Shown in pieces: positions 1 to 7,759 of a stretch of 64,000 bases of DNA (positions within the stretch are counted from its first letter, which is position 1; each line of letters begins with the position of its first letter). The DNA is from Pedobacter glucosidilyticus (GTDB lineage: Bacteria; Bacteroidota; Bacteroidia; Sphingobacteriales; Sphingobacteriaceae). Both the position numbers and the translations under genes were made by a program. The notes beneath the pieces were generated by a model that ran no database searches, had not been told where the DNA came from, and saw only the letters and a program-made list of their open reading frames with translations. Location: NCBI RefSeq assembly GCF_002483235.1, contig NZ_DLHN01000017.1, positions 161,404 to 225,403 of the forward strand, written 5' to 3'.

Positions 1-15
1 TGCGATTTTATCGCA
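1..15 (-). terminator. Possible hairpin terminator after argH
   Basis: Six-base arms TGCGAT / ATCGCA around a three-base loop lie just downstream of the argH stop on the minus strand. The window ends here, so the following U-tract cannot be seen and the call is weak. Confidence 0.3.
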
Positions 16-18
16 GCT

Positions 19-1350
19 TTATTTGACTAATTTATCAATTGCCATTTCTATTTTATCGAACTTAAATTGTGCTTGTAAACTCTGCATCATGGCTTTAACT
101 TCTGGTAAATTTAAGTTCCCGATACTTCCTTCGTGGGTATGGTTCACTTTTCTATCGGTCTCAAAATTACCTGCCTCGATATCTAAACCTACTTTTTTAT
201 AAGCTTCTCTGAATGGCATCCCGCCTAAAACTAGGTTGTTTACTACCTCAACGCTAAATAGATAAGCATATTTGTCATCAGCCAAAATATCATCTTTAAT
301 CTTGATATTTTTAAGCATCAGTTTTGCCATATCTAAGCAACTCATTAAGCTATTAAAGGCGGGGAAAAGCGTTTCTTTCAGCAATTGCATATCTCTGTGA
401 TAACCAGATGGTAAATTGGTAGTTAACATCATGATTTGGTTTGGCAATGCTTGTAATTGATTGGTACGGCCTCTTATCAACTCCCACACATCCGGATTTT
501 TCTTGTGCGGCATAATGCTTGAGCCGGTTGTTAATTCATCAGGGAAACTGATGAAACCAAAATTTTGGTTCATAAATAAACAAGCGTCCATAGCCATACG
601 GTTTAGCGTTGCCGCAATAGAAGACATCGCCTGAGCAAGCACTCGCTCTGTTTTGCCACGTCCCATTTGTGCGTAAACCACGTTATAATTTAGCGTATCA
701 AAACCTAATAATTGTGTGGTTAAAGTACGGTTTAAAGGGAAAGATGAGCCATAACCAGCAGCAGACCCCAGTGGGTTTTTATTACTGATTTTAAAGGCTG
801 CTAACATCAACTCTAAATCGTCTATGAGGCTTTCAGCATAAGCTCCAAACCACAATCCAAAAGACGATGGCATAGCAATTTGAAGGTGCGTATAACCTGG
901 CAATAATTTATCTTGATGCTGCTCAGAAAGTTCGGTCAACAAATCAAATAATTCTTTTGTAGAAGCTACCATTTCCTGTATTTGACTACGGAAAAACAGT
1001 TTTAAATCAACCAAAACTTGGTCGTTTCTAGAACGTCCGCTATGGATTTTCTTCCCAGCATCGCCAACTCTTTGAGTTAAAAGCATTTCTACTTGTGAGT
1101 GTACATCTTCAACCCCATCTTCAATGGTGAAATTACCATCTGCAATCTCTCTGTATATTTTTTTTAATTCGTGTTGTACTTTTTCTAAGTCTTCTTTGGT
1201 CATTAAGCCAATGCTTTCTAACATTTGGGTATGGGCTAAAGAGCCTAAAACATCAAAAGCAGCAAGATAAAGGTCCATTTCTCTATCCTGTCCAACCGTA
1301 AAAGTTTCTACCAGGTTATTTGTTGATGTATTTTTTTGCCACAATTTCAT
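19..1350 (-). CDS. argH: Argininosuccinate lyase
   Basis: Cytoplasmic enzyme that splits argininosuccinate into arginine and fumarate, the last step of arginine synthesis. The 443-residue protein carries the fumarase/lyase superfamily signature GSSIMPHKKNP near residue 280 and the early SGRSRNDQV motif near residue 105, both characteristic of ArgH. Length is close to the family norm (about 440-460). It is the last arginine gene of the minus-strand operon, but it is cut off from its partners by the Fic and ORF6N genes (1430-3415), so it may be transcribed together with them or from a promoter of its own. Identification is secure. Confidence 0.95.
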   Translation of the reverse strand: MKLWQKNTSTNNLVETFTVGQDREMDLYLAAFDVLGSLAHTQMLESIGLMTKEDLEKVQHELKKIYREIADGNFTIEDGVEDVHSQVEMLLTQRVGDAGKKIHSGRSRNDQVLVDLKLFFRSQIQEMVASTKELFDLLTELSEQHQDKLLPGYTHLQIAMPSSFGLWFGAYAESLIDDLELMLAAFKISNKNPLGSAAGYGSSFPLNRTLTTQLLGFDTLNYNVVYAQMGRGKTERVLAQAMSSIAATLNRMAMDACLFMNQNFGFISFPDELTTGSSIMPHKKNPDVWELIRGRTNQLQALPNQIMMLTTNLPSGYHRDMQLLKETLFPAFNSLMSCLDMAKLMLKNIKIKDDILADDKYAYLFSVEVVNNLVLGGMPFREAYKKVGLDIEAGNFETDRKVNHTHEGSIGNLNLPEVKAMMQSLQAQFKFDKIEMAIDKLVK

Positions 1351-1358
1351 TTTTTGAA

Positions 1359-1386
1359 GTATTGAGTATTGAGTATTGAGTATTGA
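1359..1386. repeat. 7-bp tandem repeat (GTATTGA x4)
   Basis: Four perfect head-to-tail copies of GTATTGA lie upstream of argH. Related ATTGAGTA sequences occur at 11257-11275, 19560-19570 and 49346-49459, so this is one member of a dispersed simple-repeat family seen only in gene gaps here. Confidence 0.8.
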
Positions 1387-1387
1387 G

Positions 1388-1440
1388 ATTTTTAAATCAT
1401 CATTTCTTCAAATTCAATACAAATTGATATTATTTATTGT
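1388..1440. repeat. 53-bp direct repeat, copy A (tail of Fic gene)
   Basis: This copy matches 2831-2883 at 51 of 53 positions. It covers the last codons and downstream flank of the Fic gene, while copy B covers the same part of the ORF6N gene. It contains a small inverted repeat TCAAT / ATTGA. The two copies bracket the Fic gene exactly. Confidence 0.9.
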
Positions 1441-2779
1441 AAAGCTCTATAGCATATTCTATTTGTGCATGAAACCAATTACCTATAGAATTAGTGATTA
1501 ATTCCATTTCTTCTTTAGTTAACTCTTCGTCATAAAGTTTACTTATTATTGTTTTAGAACCAGAATAAGAAATCTCATACGCATTTTGATGAAATTGTAT
1601 TTCAATAAACCCACCATTGAAACTACCACTATCTTCGAAACGCTTTAATTTTTTATAATTCGATGAAAACCTGACTCTACTGATTTTTTCATTAGTACTA
1701 ATTAAAATAAAAAGAATATTCAGAAATTCACTTGTGAGCTTTTCATCTATTTCCATTCCACTTACCTTTCCAAATTCAGAATTTAAAGAAACTTCTCTGG
1801 AGAAAAAAAACTGATCAAACTTTTTTAAAATTTTTTCCCATTCATAGGCAAGAGGAAAAATATACTTCTTTACCAATATTTCAAGAACACTATTGTCAAA
1901 TTTGACCTTAACCTCTTTTTCTTGCTTTAACTTTTTCTTTAAAACTGATATTTTCTTTTCTAAATCGCCTTGTTCATCAATACTTTCTCCCTTAGCTGCT
2001 TTTATAGAAATCTCTAAAGACCATTTTACTTGTTGTCCTATATATTCTATAAAAGGTTCATAATCTCCCACATCTGCTAAATGCAGAGCTCTCAGATAAT
2101 TTTGCTTATCGGCTGATTTAATAATAATAGGAGGATAATTATGCTTTAAAAGTACATAATTCATTAATAATCTAGATACTCTACCATTTCCATCATCAAA
2201 AGGATGAATCCTAACAAACTTATAATGTAACATGGCAGCAAGTTTAACAGGATGCATCTTTCCTTCTTCTTCAGCATACCATTTTACAAGATCTTGCATT
2301 TCAAAAGGAGTATCTGTTGGAGAAGTGTAGTGAAAAATTTCACCATTTGCTAACCTTACAGAATTAGGATGATTCTTATAATTACCGATATTAATGAGTC
2401 TTCTTGTATTCTGACCATCAGGAGTTATAGCTTCTTTCCAAAAAGGTCTAACAAGTATAATCTCATTTAAATTTTTTATTTTCTGTTCAATCAATGGGCT
2501 CTCTTTATCCTGCGCCCATTCTTCTATAAGTAAATAAGCAACATCGTGAGCTTTCATTTCTTCATACTCTCTTAAAGTATGATTTCCTTTTGTATCATCA
2601 AAAATAAGTAGAAGCTCTGTCTCTCCGTATGTTAAAGTGTTCCCTTCTAAATGATTAGAATTAAAATTAAACTCTAGTCTGAACTTTTTATCTAGTTTAG
2701 TCTTATACTCAGACTTTATAGGTTTTAAATCCTCCAGTCTTGTCCACAACTGATTTATAATTTCTATTGTTCTTGACAT
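1430..2779 (-). CDS. Fic family protein (putative AMPylase), class II type
   Basis: Fic domain protein of 449 residues. The active-site motif HPFDDGNGRVSR is complete (HxFx[D/E]GNGRxxR) around residues 190-205, so nucleotidyl transfer, usually AMPylation of a target protein, is expected. Near residues 41-47 it has SNHLEGN, which fits the [S/T]xxxE[G/N] inhibitory helix, and its N-terminal position makes this a self-inhibited class II Fic. The C-terminal ~190 residues start with a Lys/Glu-rich coiled coil (about 270-292) and are otherwise unrecognised. The gene splits the arginine operon between argE-like and argH and is flanked by 53-bp direct repeats, which suggests acquisition. The physiological target cannot be told from sequence. 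Confidence 0.88.
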   Translation of the reverse strand: MSRTIEIINQLWTRLEDLKPIKSEYKTKLDKKFRLEFNFNSNHLEGNTLTYGETELLLIFDDTKGNHTLREYEEMKAHDVAYLLIEEWAQDKESPLIEQKIKNLNEIILVRPFWKEAITPDGQNTRRLINIGNYKNHPNSVRLANGEIFHYTSPTDTPFEMQDLVKWYAEEEGKMHPVKLAAMLHYKFVRIHPFDDGNGRVSRLLMNYVLLKHNYPPIIIKSADKQNYLRALHLADVGDYEPFIEYIGQQVKWSLEISIKAAKGESIDEQGDLEKKISVLKKKLKQEKEVKVKFDNSVLEILVKKYIFPLAYEWEKILKKFDQFFFSREVSLNSEFGKVSGMEIDEKLTSEFLNILFILISTNEKISRVRFSSNYKKLKRFEDSGSFNGGFIEIQFHQNAYEISYSGSKTIISKLYDEELTKEEMELITNSIGNWFHAQIEYAIELYNK

Positions 2780-2830
2780 AATCTAATATAAGTCTAAAAT
2801 CGTAAATCGTACTTCTAAAATAATTCTGAT

Positions 2831-2883
2831 ATTTTTAAATCATCATTTCTTCAAATTCAATATAAATTGATATTAATTATTGT
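2831..2883. repeat. 53-bp direct repeat, copy B (tail of ORF6N gene)
   Basis: Near-identical to 1388-1440 (two substitutions). It spans the ORF6N stop codon and its downstream flank, which is also the region directly upstream of the Fic gene. Confidence 0.9.
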
Positions 2884-3415
2884 CTTTACCGAAGTGAAAA
2901 CCTATTCTGACTCTTTCTTTTGGCTGATCTTTCTTTTCCAACAACTCATCTAAGTATTGGAAAACAACTTCAATATTTTTACTATGATTACTTAGCTGTT
3001 TTTTAATCTCACTTATCTCTAACTTTATTTCTGAATGGTCAACAATAAACTGCCTAAGTTTAGTAAAAATTCTTACTATTTGAATATTAACATGGATAGC
3101 TCTCTTACTATTTAGAACGCAAGAAAGCATGGTAACACCTTGCTCAGTAAAGCAAAAAGGTGCATACCTTAGTCCTTTTTTATCAGAATTGGAGGTCACA
3201 AATTGTGACCTCCAATTCTGAAATTCTTCTGGAGACATCTCAAACATAAAATCTTCTGGAAATCTCTCCATATTTCTTTTTACAGATTGTTTAAGCACCT
3301 TGGTTTCTACACCGAAAAGTTCTGCAAGATCTCTATCTAACATTACTTTCTGATTTCTTAACAAATAAATTTTGTTAAGAATGATTTCTTCTGGTATAGT
3401 TATCGGGCTATTCAA
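2873..3415 (-). CDS. ORF6N domain protein (phage-type DNA-binding family)
   Basis: A 180-residue protein with an ORF6N domain over about residues 8-95: it begins with the typical IYLLRNQKVMLDRDLAELF stretch, followed by RSQFVTS and FTEQGVTMLS. ORF6N proteins are related to KilA-N/Bro phage proteins, are thought to bind DNA, and are common as stand-alone accessory genes in Bacteroidota. A short C-terminal coiled-coil-like segment (about 120-165) follows. It lies in the arginine operon next to the Fic gene and shares its 3' tail. The coding region contains a 39-nt perfect palindrome at 3183-3221. Cellular role unknown. Confidence 0.85.
   Translation of the reverse strand: MNSPITIPEEIILNKIYLLRNQKVMLDRDLAELFGVETKVLKQSVKRNMERFPEDFMFEMSPEEFQNWRSQFVTSNSDKKGLRYAPFCFTEQGVTMLSCVLNSKRAIHVNIQIVRIFTKLRQFIVDHSEIKLEISEIKKQLSNHSKNIEVVFQYLDELLEKKDQPKERVRIGFHFGKDNN
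3183..3221. repeat. 39-nt perfect palindrome inside the ORF6N gene
   Basis: Two 19-base arms (3183-3201 and 3203-3221) are exact reverse complements around a single central base. The arms contain AATTGGAGGTCACAA. They encode the conserved residues QNWRSQFVTSNS, so the palindrome overlaps the family's own motif. Confidence 0.95.
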
Positions 3416-3486
3416 AATTATTCTTTATGTATAAAAACAACTTATCTATCAATTAGATATATCACAAAATTCAGGATTTTATCCAT

Positions 3487-4551
3487 TTACATAATATCAA
3501 CCAACAATTTGATATACATTTCTATTCCCATTCTTATCTCCTCTACATAAATAAATTCGTCTGCGGTGTGTGAGCGGGCAGAATCTCCCGGACCACATTT
3601 TAAAGATGGGATATTTAGTAAAGCTTGGTCTGATGTTGTTGGCGAGCCGTAAGTTTTTCTTCCCAAAGCGATACCTGCTTGTACAATAGGATGATCCATC
3701 GGGATATAAGATGGCTTTAAACGTGTTGAACGAGGTATAACTTCACAATCTACAAACTGCCTGATGATTTTTAAAACCTCTTCATTTGTATAAGCATCTG
3801 TTACCCTTACATCAACTGTAAACTTACACTCGTCTGGCACTACGTTATGCTGCGAACCCGCATTGATAATTGTAACTGTTGTTTTAATAGGCCCTAATGT
3901 TGGCGATACTTTTGTAAACTTATAATCTCTAAACCAAGCAATATCTTTTAAAGCTTTATAAATGGCGTTCTCACCTTCATCTCTTGCCGCATGTCCAGAT
4001 TTACCTTTAGCCACACAATCTAGCACCAATAAACCTTTTTCGGCTACAGCCAGATGCATTTCTGTAGGCTCGCCTACAATAGCAAATTCTAATTTACCTA
4101 AATCTGGCACAATGCGCTCTAAACCTTCTTTACCAGAGATTTCCTCCTCGGCAGTAGCTGCTATGAGGATGTTATATTTTAAATCTTCTTGTGGATAAAA
4201 GTATAAAAAAGTAGCTATTAAGGATACCAAAGCACCTCCAGCATCATTACTCCCTAAACCAAAAAGCTTTCCATCAATAATTTCTGGCAAAAATGGGTCG
4301 CGGGTATAACCTTGATTAGGTTTAACAGTATCGTGGTGCGAGTTCAACAAAATTGTTGGCTTTTTCTTATCAAAATGCTGATTATAAGCCCAAACATTAT
4401 TCCCTTTACGATGGATTTTTACGCCTCGCTGCTCTAAAAAAACAGCTATCTCATCAGCTGTTTTGTCTTCTTCTTTACTTAACGATGGGATAGCAATTAA
4501 CCTTTGCAATAAGGCTAAAGCATCTTGAAACAAAATGTCTGTATCCATCAA
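3487..4551 (-). CDS. argE: M20 family deacylase, acetylornithine/acetylcitrulline deacetylase-like (ArgE role)
   Basis: Zinc-dependent amidohydrolase of 354 residues. Metal-binding and catalytic motifs of the M20 family are visible: HHDTV near 71-75, GSNDAGGA near 100, and EEE near 133-135. In Bacteroidota arginine operons this enzyme removes the acyl group from N-acyl-citrulline, the product of the carbamoyltransferase encoded at 6317-7273, rather than from acyl-ornithine; that substrate is inferred from pathway context. It follows proC with a 3-bp gap, so the two are surely co-transcribed. Downstream the operon is broken by accessory genes. Confidence 0.85.
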   Translation of the reverse strand: MMDTDILFQDALALLQRLIAIPSLSKEEDKTADEIAVFLEQRGVKIHRKGNNVWAYNQHFDKKKPTILLNSHHDTVKPNQGYTRDPFLPEIIDGKLFGLGSNDAGGALVSLIATFLYFYPQEDLKYNILIAATAEEEISGKEGLERIVPDLGKLEFAIVGEPTEMHLAVAEKGLLVLDCVAKGKSGHAARDEGENAIYKALKDIAWFRDYKFTKVSPTLGPIKTTVTIINAGSQHNVVPDECKFTVDVRVTDAYTNEEVLKIIRQFVDCEVIPRSTRLKPSYIPMDHPIVQAGIALGRKTYGSPTTSDQALLNIPSLKCGPGDSARSHTADEFIYVEEIRMGIEMYIKLLVDIM

Positions 4552-4554
4552 AAA

Positions 4555-5376
4555 TTAGTCTTTATCGTATAATTCGCCAGCTTTTTGTGCTGATAATTTT
4601 ATTCCTTTAATCATGGCCGAGCTAAAACCATTATGCTCCATCTCATTTAAACCGGCAATGGTACAGCCTTTAGGCGATGTTACCTTATCGATCTCATGCT
4701 CTGGATGCGATGCTAGTTGCAATAATAAATCTGCAGCACCTTTTGCCGTTTGTGCAGCCATTTTTAGAGCCTCCTCTGCATGAAAACCAACTTCCACACC
4801 TCCTTGAGAAGCTGCTCTGATAGAACGTAAGAAAAACGCAATACCGCAAGCACATAAGGCTGTTGCCGATGTCATTAATTCCTCATTAATGACCACACAA
4901 ATACCCACTGTATTGAAGATGTTTTTTACCAATTCTATATTCTCCTGAGATGCATTTCCTACCGAAATACAAGTCATAGATTGTTTAATGGCAATAGCCG
5001 TATTAGGCATTACCCTAACTACTTGCACATCTTTCTTCAATCTGGTTTTGATATCATCGCAAGAAACACCAGATATAACAGAGATAATTAAGTGTTTATT
5101 TACATCTATTTGTCCCGCAATTTGGTCTAATACCTGATTTAACTGCTGCGGTAAAACCGCCAGAACAATAATATCAGCTTGCGCAGATGCTGAAACGTTA
5201 TCTGCACTTACTTGAAAGCCTTGAAATTTGTACTCATCTAATGCAGCAATATTCCTTCTGGTTAAAGTGATGCTAGATGCTGGATATAAGCCAGATTGTG
5301 CTAAACCTTTAGCCAGAGATAAACCGATATTACCACTACCAAGAATGGCTATTTGATTTGATTTTTTAAAGTCCAT
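4555..5376 (-). CDS. proC: Pyrroline-5-carboxylate reductase
   Basis: NAD(P)H-dependent reduction of pyrroline-5-carboxylate to proline. The 273-residue protein has the N-terminal nucleotide-binding motif GSGNIG (residues 13-18) and the family signature near the C-terminus (TSPKGCTIAGLNEME, about 232-246). Its place inside the arginine operon, four bases after argB, links proline formation from glutamate/ornithine semialdehyde to arginine control, an arrangement common in Bacteroidota. Confidence 0.93.
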   Translation of the reverse strand: MDFKKSNQIAILGSGNIGLSLAKGLAQSGLYPASSITLTRRNIAALDEYKFQGFQVSADNVSASAQADIIVLAVLPQQLNQVLDQIAGQIDVNKHLIISVISGVSCDDIKTRLKKDVQVVRVMPNTAIAIKQSMTCISVGNASQENIELVKNIFNTVGICVVINEELMTSATALCACGIAFFLRSIRAASQGGVEVGFHAEEALKMAAQTAKGAADLLLQLASHPEHEIDKVTSPKGCTIAGLNEMEHNGFSSAMIKGIKLSAQKAGELYDKD

Positions 5377-5380
5377 GGGC

Positions 5381-6235
5381 TTATTTTGTTAATCTTGTTC
5401 CAAATATACTTTCTTTTTGTAAAGCAGCTAGTTTAGCTGCGTGGCCGATATAAACTTCTTGTACACCATGCTGAATAGCATCAAAGGCGTTTTGTAGCTT
5501 AGGTAACATCCCATCAGCAATTATTCCATCGGCTTTAAGCGCTTCAAAATAAGATGGATTTATCTCTTGAATAACTGAATCATCATCGTTAATATCCCTC
5601 ATTACACCATTTTTCTCGAAACAATAAATCAGTTTAGTTTCATATAAGGAGGATAAACCAACTGCCAAAGCAGAAGCAATAGTATCTGCATTGGTGTTAA
5701 AAAGCTGGCCATTACCATCATGTGTAAGTGCATTAAAAACAGGTACTAACCCTGCCTCTAGTAAATTTTTGATGATATTGGCATTCACAGCATCAGGTAA
5801 TAAATCTCCTACAAAACCAAAATCGACATCTTTAACAGGGCGCTTTATAGCTTTTATAGCATTGGCATCTGCACCTGTCATCCCAATAGCATTTACGTGA
5901 TTAGCTTGTAGCTGAGCTACAATATTTTTATTTACCAAACCACCGTAAACCATGGTAACTACATCTAGCATAGCGGCATCAGTGATTCTTCTGCCATTAA
6001 CCATTTGTGTTTCTACACCTAGTTTTGCTGCTGTTTGTGTAGCTATTTTACCGCCACCATGAATTAAAATTTTAGCTCCTGATAAGCTTGCAAAATCTTT
6101 TAAAAATTGGGCAAGTTGTGTAGGATTATCAATAACATTACCGCCAATTTTAATGATATATAGAGCCTCTCCCCGGCCCTCTCCGAAGGAGAGGGAGCCA
6201 TGGTTTAGCTTATCTTGTGGATTATTTTTACCCAT
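5381..6235 (-). CDS. argB: N-acetylglutamate kinase (or N-acylglutamate kinase)
   Basis: Phosphorylates the acyl-glutamate intermediate. The kinase fold starts at LYIIKIGGNVID and continues with the glycine-rich IHGGG motif, both typical of ArgB. I place the start at 6235 because the upstream candidate at 6262 adds only nine unconserved residues. Even so, about 25 residues precede the usual beginning of the domain, and residues such as GSLSFGEGRGEA are encoded by a GC-rich palindrome (6177-6195) of the same family found elsewhere in this operon. The original start was probably close to LYIIK, with the repeat inserted in frame. Catalytic core looks intact. Confidence 0.92.
   Translation of the reverse strand: MGKNNPQDKLNHGSLSFGEGRGEALYIIKIGGNVIDNPTQLAQFLKDFASLSGAKILIHGGGKIATQTAAKLGVETQMVNGRRITDAAMLDVVTMVYGGLVNKNIVAQLQANHVNAIGMTGADANAIKAIKRPVKDVDFGFVGDLLPDAVNANIIKNLLEAGLVPVFNALTHDGNGQLFNTNADTIASALAVGLSSLYETKLIYCFEKNGVMRDINDDDSVIQEINPSYFEALKADGIIADGMLPKLQNAFDAIQHGVQEVYIGHAAKLAALQKESIFGTRLTK
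6177..6195. repeat. GC-rich palindrome inside argB 5' end
   Basis: Arms CCCTCTCC / GGAGAGGG around GAA. It is translated in frame as part of LSFGEGRGE at the ArgB N-terminus. Same family as 6290, 8908, 8998, 9401 and 48384. Confidence 0.9.
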
Positions 6236-6289
6236 GTTTACTTGAAAACTTAAAAAAATCAAACATTTTATTTCCGTTATTTAGGTAAG

Positions 6290-6330
6290 CCCTCTCCTTC
6301 GTTCCAAAGGAACTCCTTAGGAGGAGAGGG
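6290..6330. repeat. Long-form GC-rich palindrome at end of argF'
   Basis: The outer arms CCCTCTCC / GGAGAGGG enclose a second hairpin GTTCC / GGAAC. The element supplies the last codons (LTHTLSS) and the stop codon of the carbamoyltransferase gene. It may also act as a terminator-like or mRNA-processing structure between argF' and argB. Confidence 0.88.
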
Positions 6331-7273
6331 TGTGGGTAAGGCACATTTTTAATACCGCTTGTGCAGCCCAAACCCTATTATTTGCCTGATTAAGGACTAA
6401 AGAATTTGGTCCGTCTAGTATTTCATGAGAAAGTTCTAAGCCTCTTCTTACAGGTAAGCAATGCATTACGCCGGCATTGTTGGTGAGTTTTAATTTCTCA
6501 TTCGTCATCATCCAGCCATCTCCATCAGAAAGTATTTTGCCATAATCCTGATAAGAAGACCAATTTTTCACATAAACAAAATCAGCCCCAGCTAATGCTT
6601 CATCTTGATTATTGGTTACCATGGCATTTCCAACAAATTCTGGTGCCAAATCATATCCTTGAGGATGAGTAATAACGAAATCGTAATCTGCTTTATTCAT
6701 CCACTCTGCAAAAGAATTGGCTACGGCTTGTGGTAAAGGTTTAACATGAGGTGCCCAAGTTAAAACTACCCTTGGCTTAGCCGTGGTTTTAAGCTCTTCT
6801 ATGGTAATTAAATCGGCCAAGCTTTGTAAAGGATGCCTAGTTGCCGATTCTAAACTTACTACCGGAACGCCACAAAACTGTACAAATTTGTTAAATATCA
6901 ACTCAGAATAATCTTCATCTCTATCTTTTAAGCCTGGAAAAGAACGTATCCCAATGATGTCACAATATTCTCCCATGACGCCGGCAGCCTCTCTGATGTG
7001 TTCTACGGTGGTACCATTCATGATGATGCCATCCTGTGTTTCTAAAGCCCAGCCTTCTTTATCCATATTCATCACCATAACCTGCATACCTAAATTCATA
7101 GCAGCCTTTTGGGTGCTTAAACGGGTACGTAAGCTAGGGTTTAAAAATATGAGACCAAGCGTTTTATGCTTTCCTAATTGCTCATCAGCAAAAGGATTGG
7201 CTTTTAACTTAATAGCTTCTGAAACCAGTTGGTTAACATCAGTTACGTCTTTAACGGAGGAGAATAGTTTCAT
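6317..7273 (-). CDS. argF': N-acylornithine carbamoyltransferase (acetyl- or succinylornithine type)
   Basis: Transfers carbamoyl from carbamoyl phosphate to an N-acylated ornithine. The 318-residue protein has the carbamoyl-phosphate loop NPSLRTRLS (45-53) and the C-terminal HCLPVRRGLE motif, which marks the acyl-ornithine branch rather than classical ornithine carbamoyltransferases. From memory of published work, residue 90 separates succinylornithine (Pro, Bacteroides fragilis) from acetylornithine (Glu, Xanthomonas) enzymes; here it is Val90 in TVEHIREA, so the acyl group is not settled. The final residues LTHTLSS come from a palindromic repeat. It lies between argB and the DUF433/DUF5615 pair. 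Confidence 0.9.
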   Translation of the reverse strand: MKLFSSVKDVTDVNQLVSEAIKLKANPFADEQLGKHKTLGLIFLNPSLRTRLSTQKAAMNLGMQVMVMNMDKEGWALETQDGIIMNGTTVEHIREAAGVMGEYCDIIGIRSFPGLKDRDEDYSELIFNKFVQFCGVPVVSLESATRHPLQSLADLITIEELKTTAKPRVVLTWAPHVKPLPQAVANSFAEWMNKADYDFVITHPQGYDLAPEFVGNAMVTNNQDEALAGADFVYVKNWSSYQDYGKILSDGDGWMMTNEKLKLTNNAGVMHCLPVRRGLELSHEILDGPNSLVLNQANNRVWAAQAVLKMCLTHTLSS

Positions 7274-7288
7274 CTTTATTGAGGGTTA

Positions 7289-7483
7289 TTAATCTATTTC
7301 TAAGCAAGCTAATTCCTGATAATCAGGATTATCTATAAAATCTTTTATCAATTGGTATTTATTGCAAAGAATCTCAGCAATATTTAATGTAGTGGTGTTT
7401 CCAAATCTTAACCAGATAATTTTAGGTGGATGCCCGTTAAGATTGGCTATTTCAAAAAAATCTGCATCAAAAGTTAATTTCAC
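7289..7483 (-). pseudogene. Truncated DUF5615 (PIN-like) toxin remnant
   Basis: A 64-residue product that matches only the C-terminal half of DUF5615 PIN-like proteins: the DADFFEIA segment, then GHPPKIIWLRFGNT and the closing ELACLEI. Family members are usually about 110 residues with an N-terminal acidic active-site part, which is absent. The first three residues (VKL) still resemble the family's start, so an internal in-frame deletion of about 45 codons is likely. It starts with GTG overlapping the upstream DUF433 stop (TAGTG), so the pair is translationally coupled. Probably inactive as a nuclease; a short functional form cannot be excluded. Confidence 0.7.
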
Positions 7484-7704
7484 TATGCAACTCGTATTTT
7501 ATGTTCTCTATCAGCCGCATAAGCCAAACAGGCTTTAATTTGGTTATCAGATAACTCAGGGAAATCTTCTTTTATTTGGGATATGGTCATGCCATTGGCT
7601 AACCAGCTTAAGATATCATAAACAGAAATTCTTGTTCCAGAGATACAAGGTTTTCCAAACCTTTTATGAGGCTCTATAGAAATATAATTTTGGTATGCTA
7701 TCAT
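7483..7704 (-). CDS. DUF433 domain antitoxin-like protein
   Basis: A 73-residue protein matching DUF433 along its full length: GKPCISGTRISVYDIL at 18-33, the FPEL element near 49 and the closing LAYAAD. DUF433 proteins have a winged-helix fold and pair with DUF5615 PIN-like toxins (VapBC-like). It precedes the truncated DUF5615 partner and overlaps it by one base. The pair sits between argD and argF' inside the arginine operon, which suggests insertion of a toxin-antitoxin unit. Confidence 0.85.
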   Translation of the reverse strand: MIAYQNYISIEPHKRFGKPCISGTRISVYDILSWLANGMTISQIKEDFPELSDNQIKACLAYAADREHKIRVA

Positions 7705-7759
7705 ATCTTAAACCTTTAGTTTTCAACAAATATAACCATTATCAAAAAGAGTTGAAAAC

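Noticed and set aside
3962..4198. Plus-strand ORF opposite the M20 deacylase (and similar opposite-strand ORFs in ald, glpD, rpsB and others)
   Set aside because: They mirror well-supported genes, have no recognisable domain and are rich in residues expected from antisense reading.
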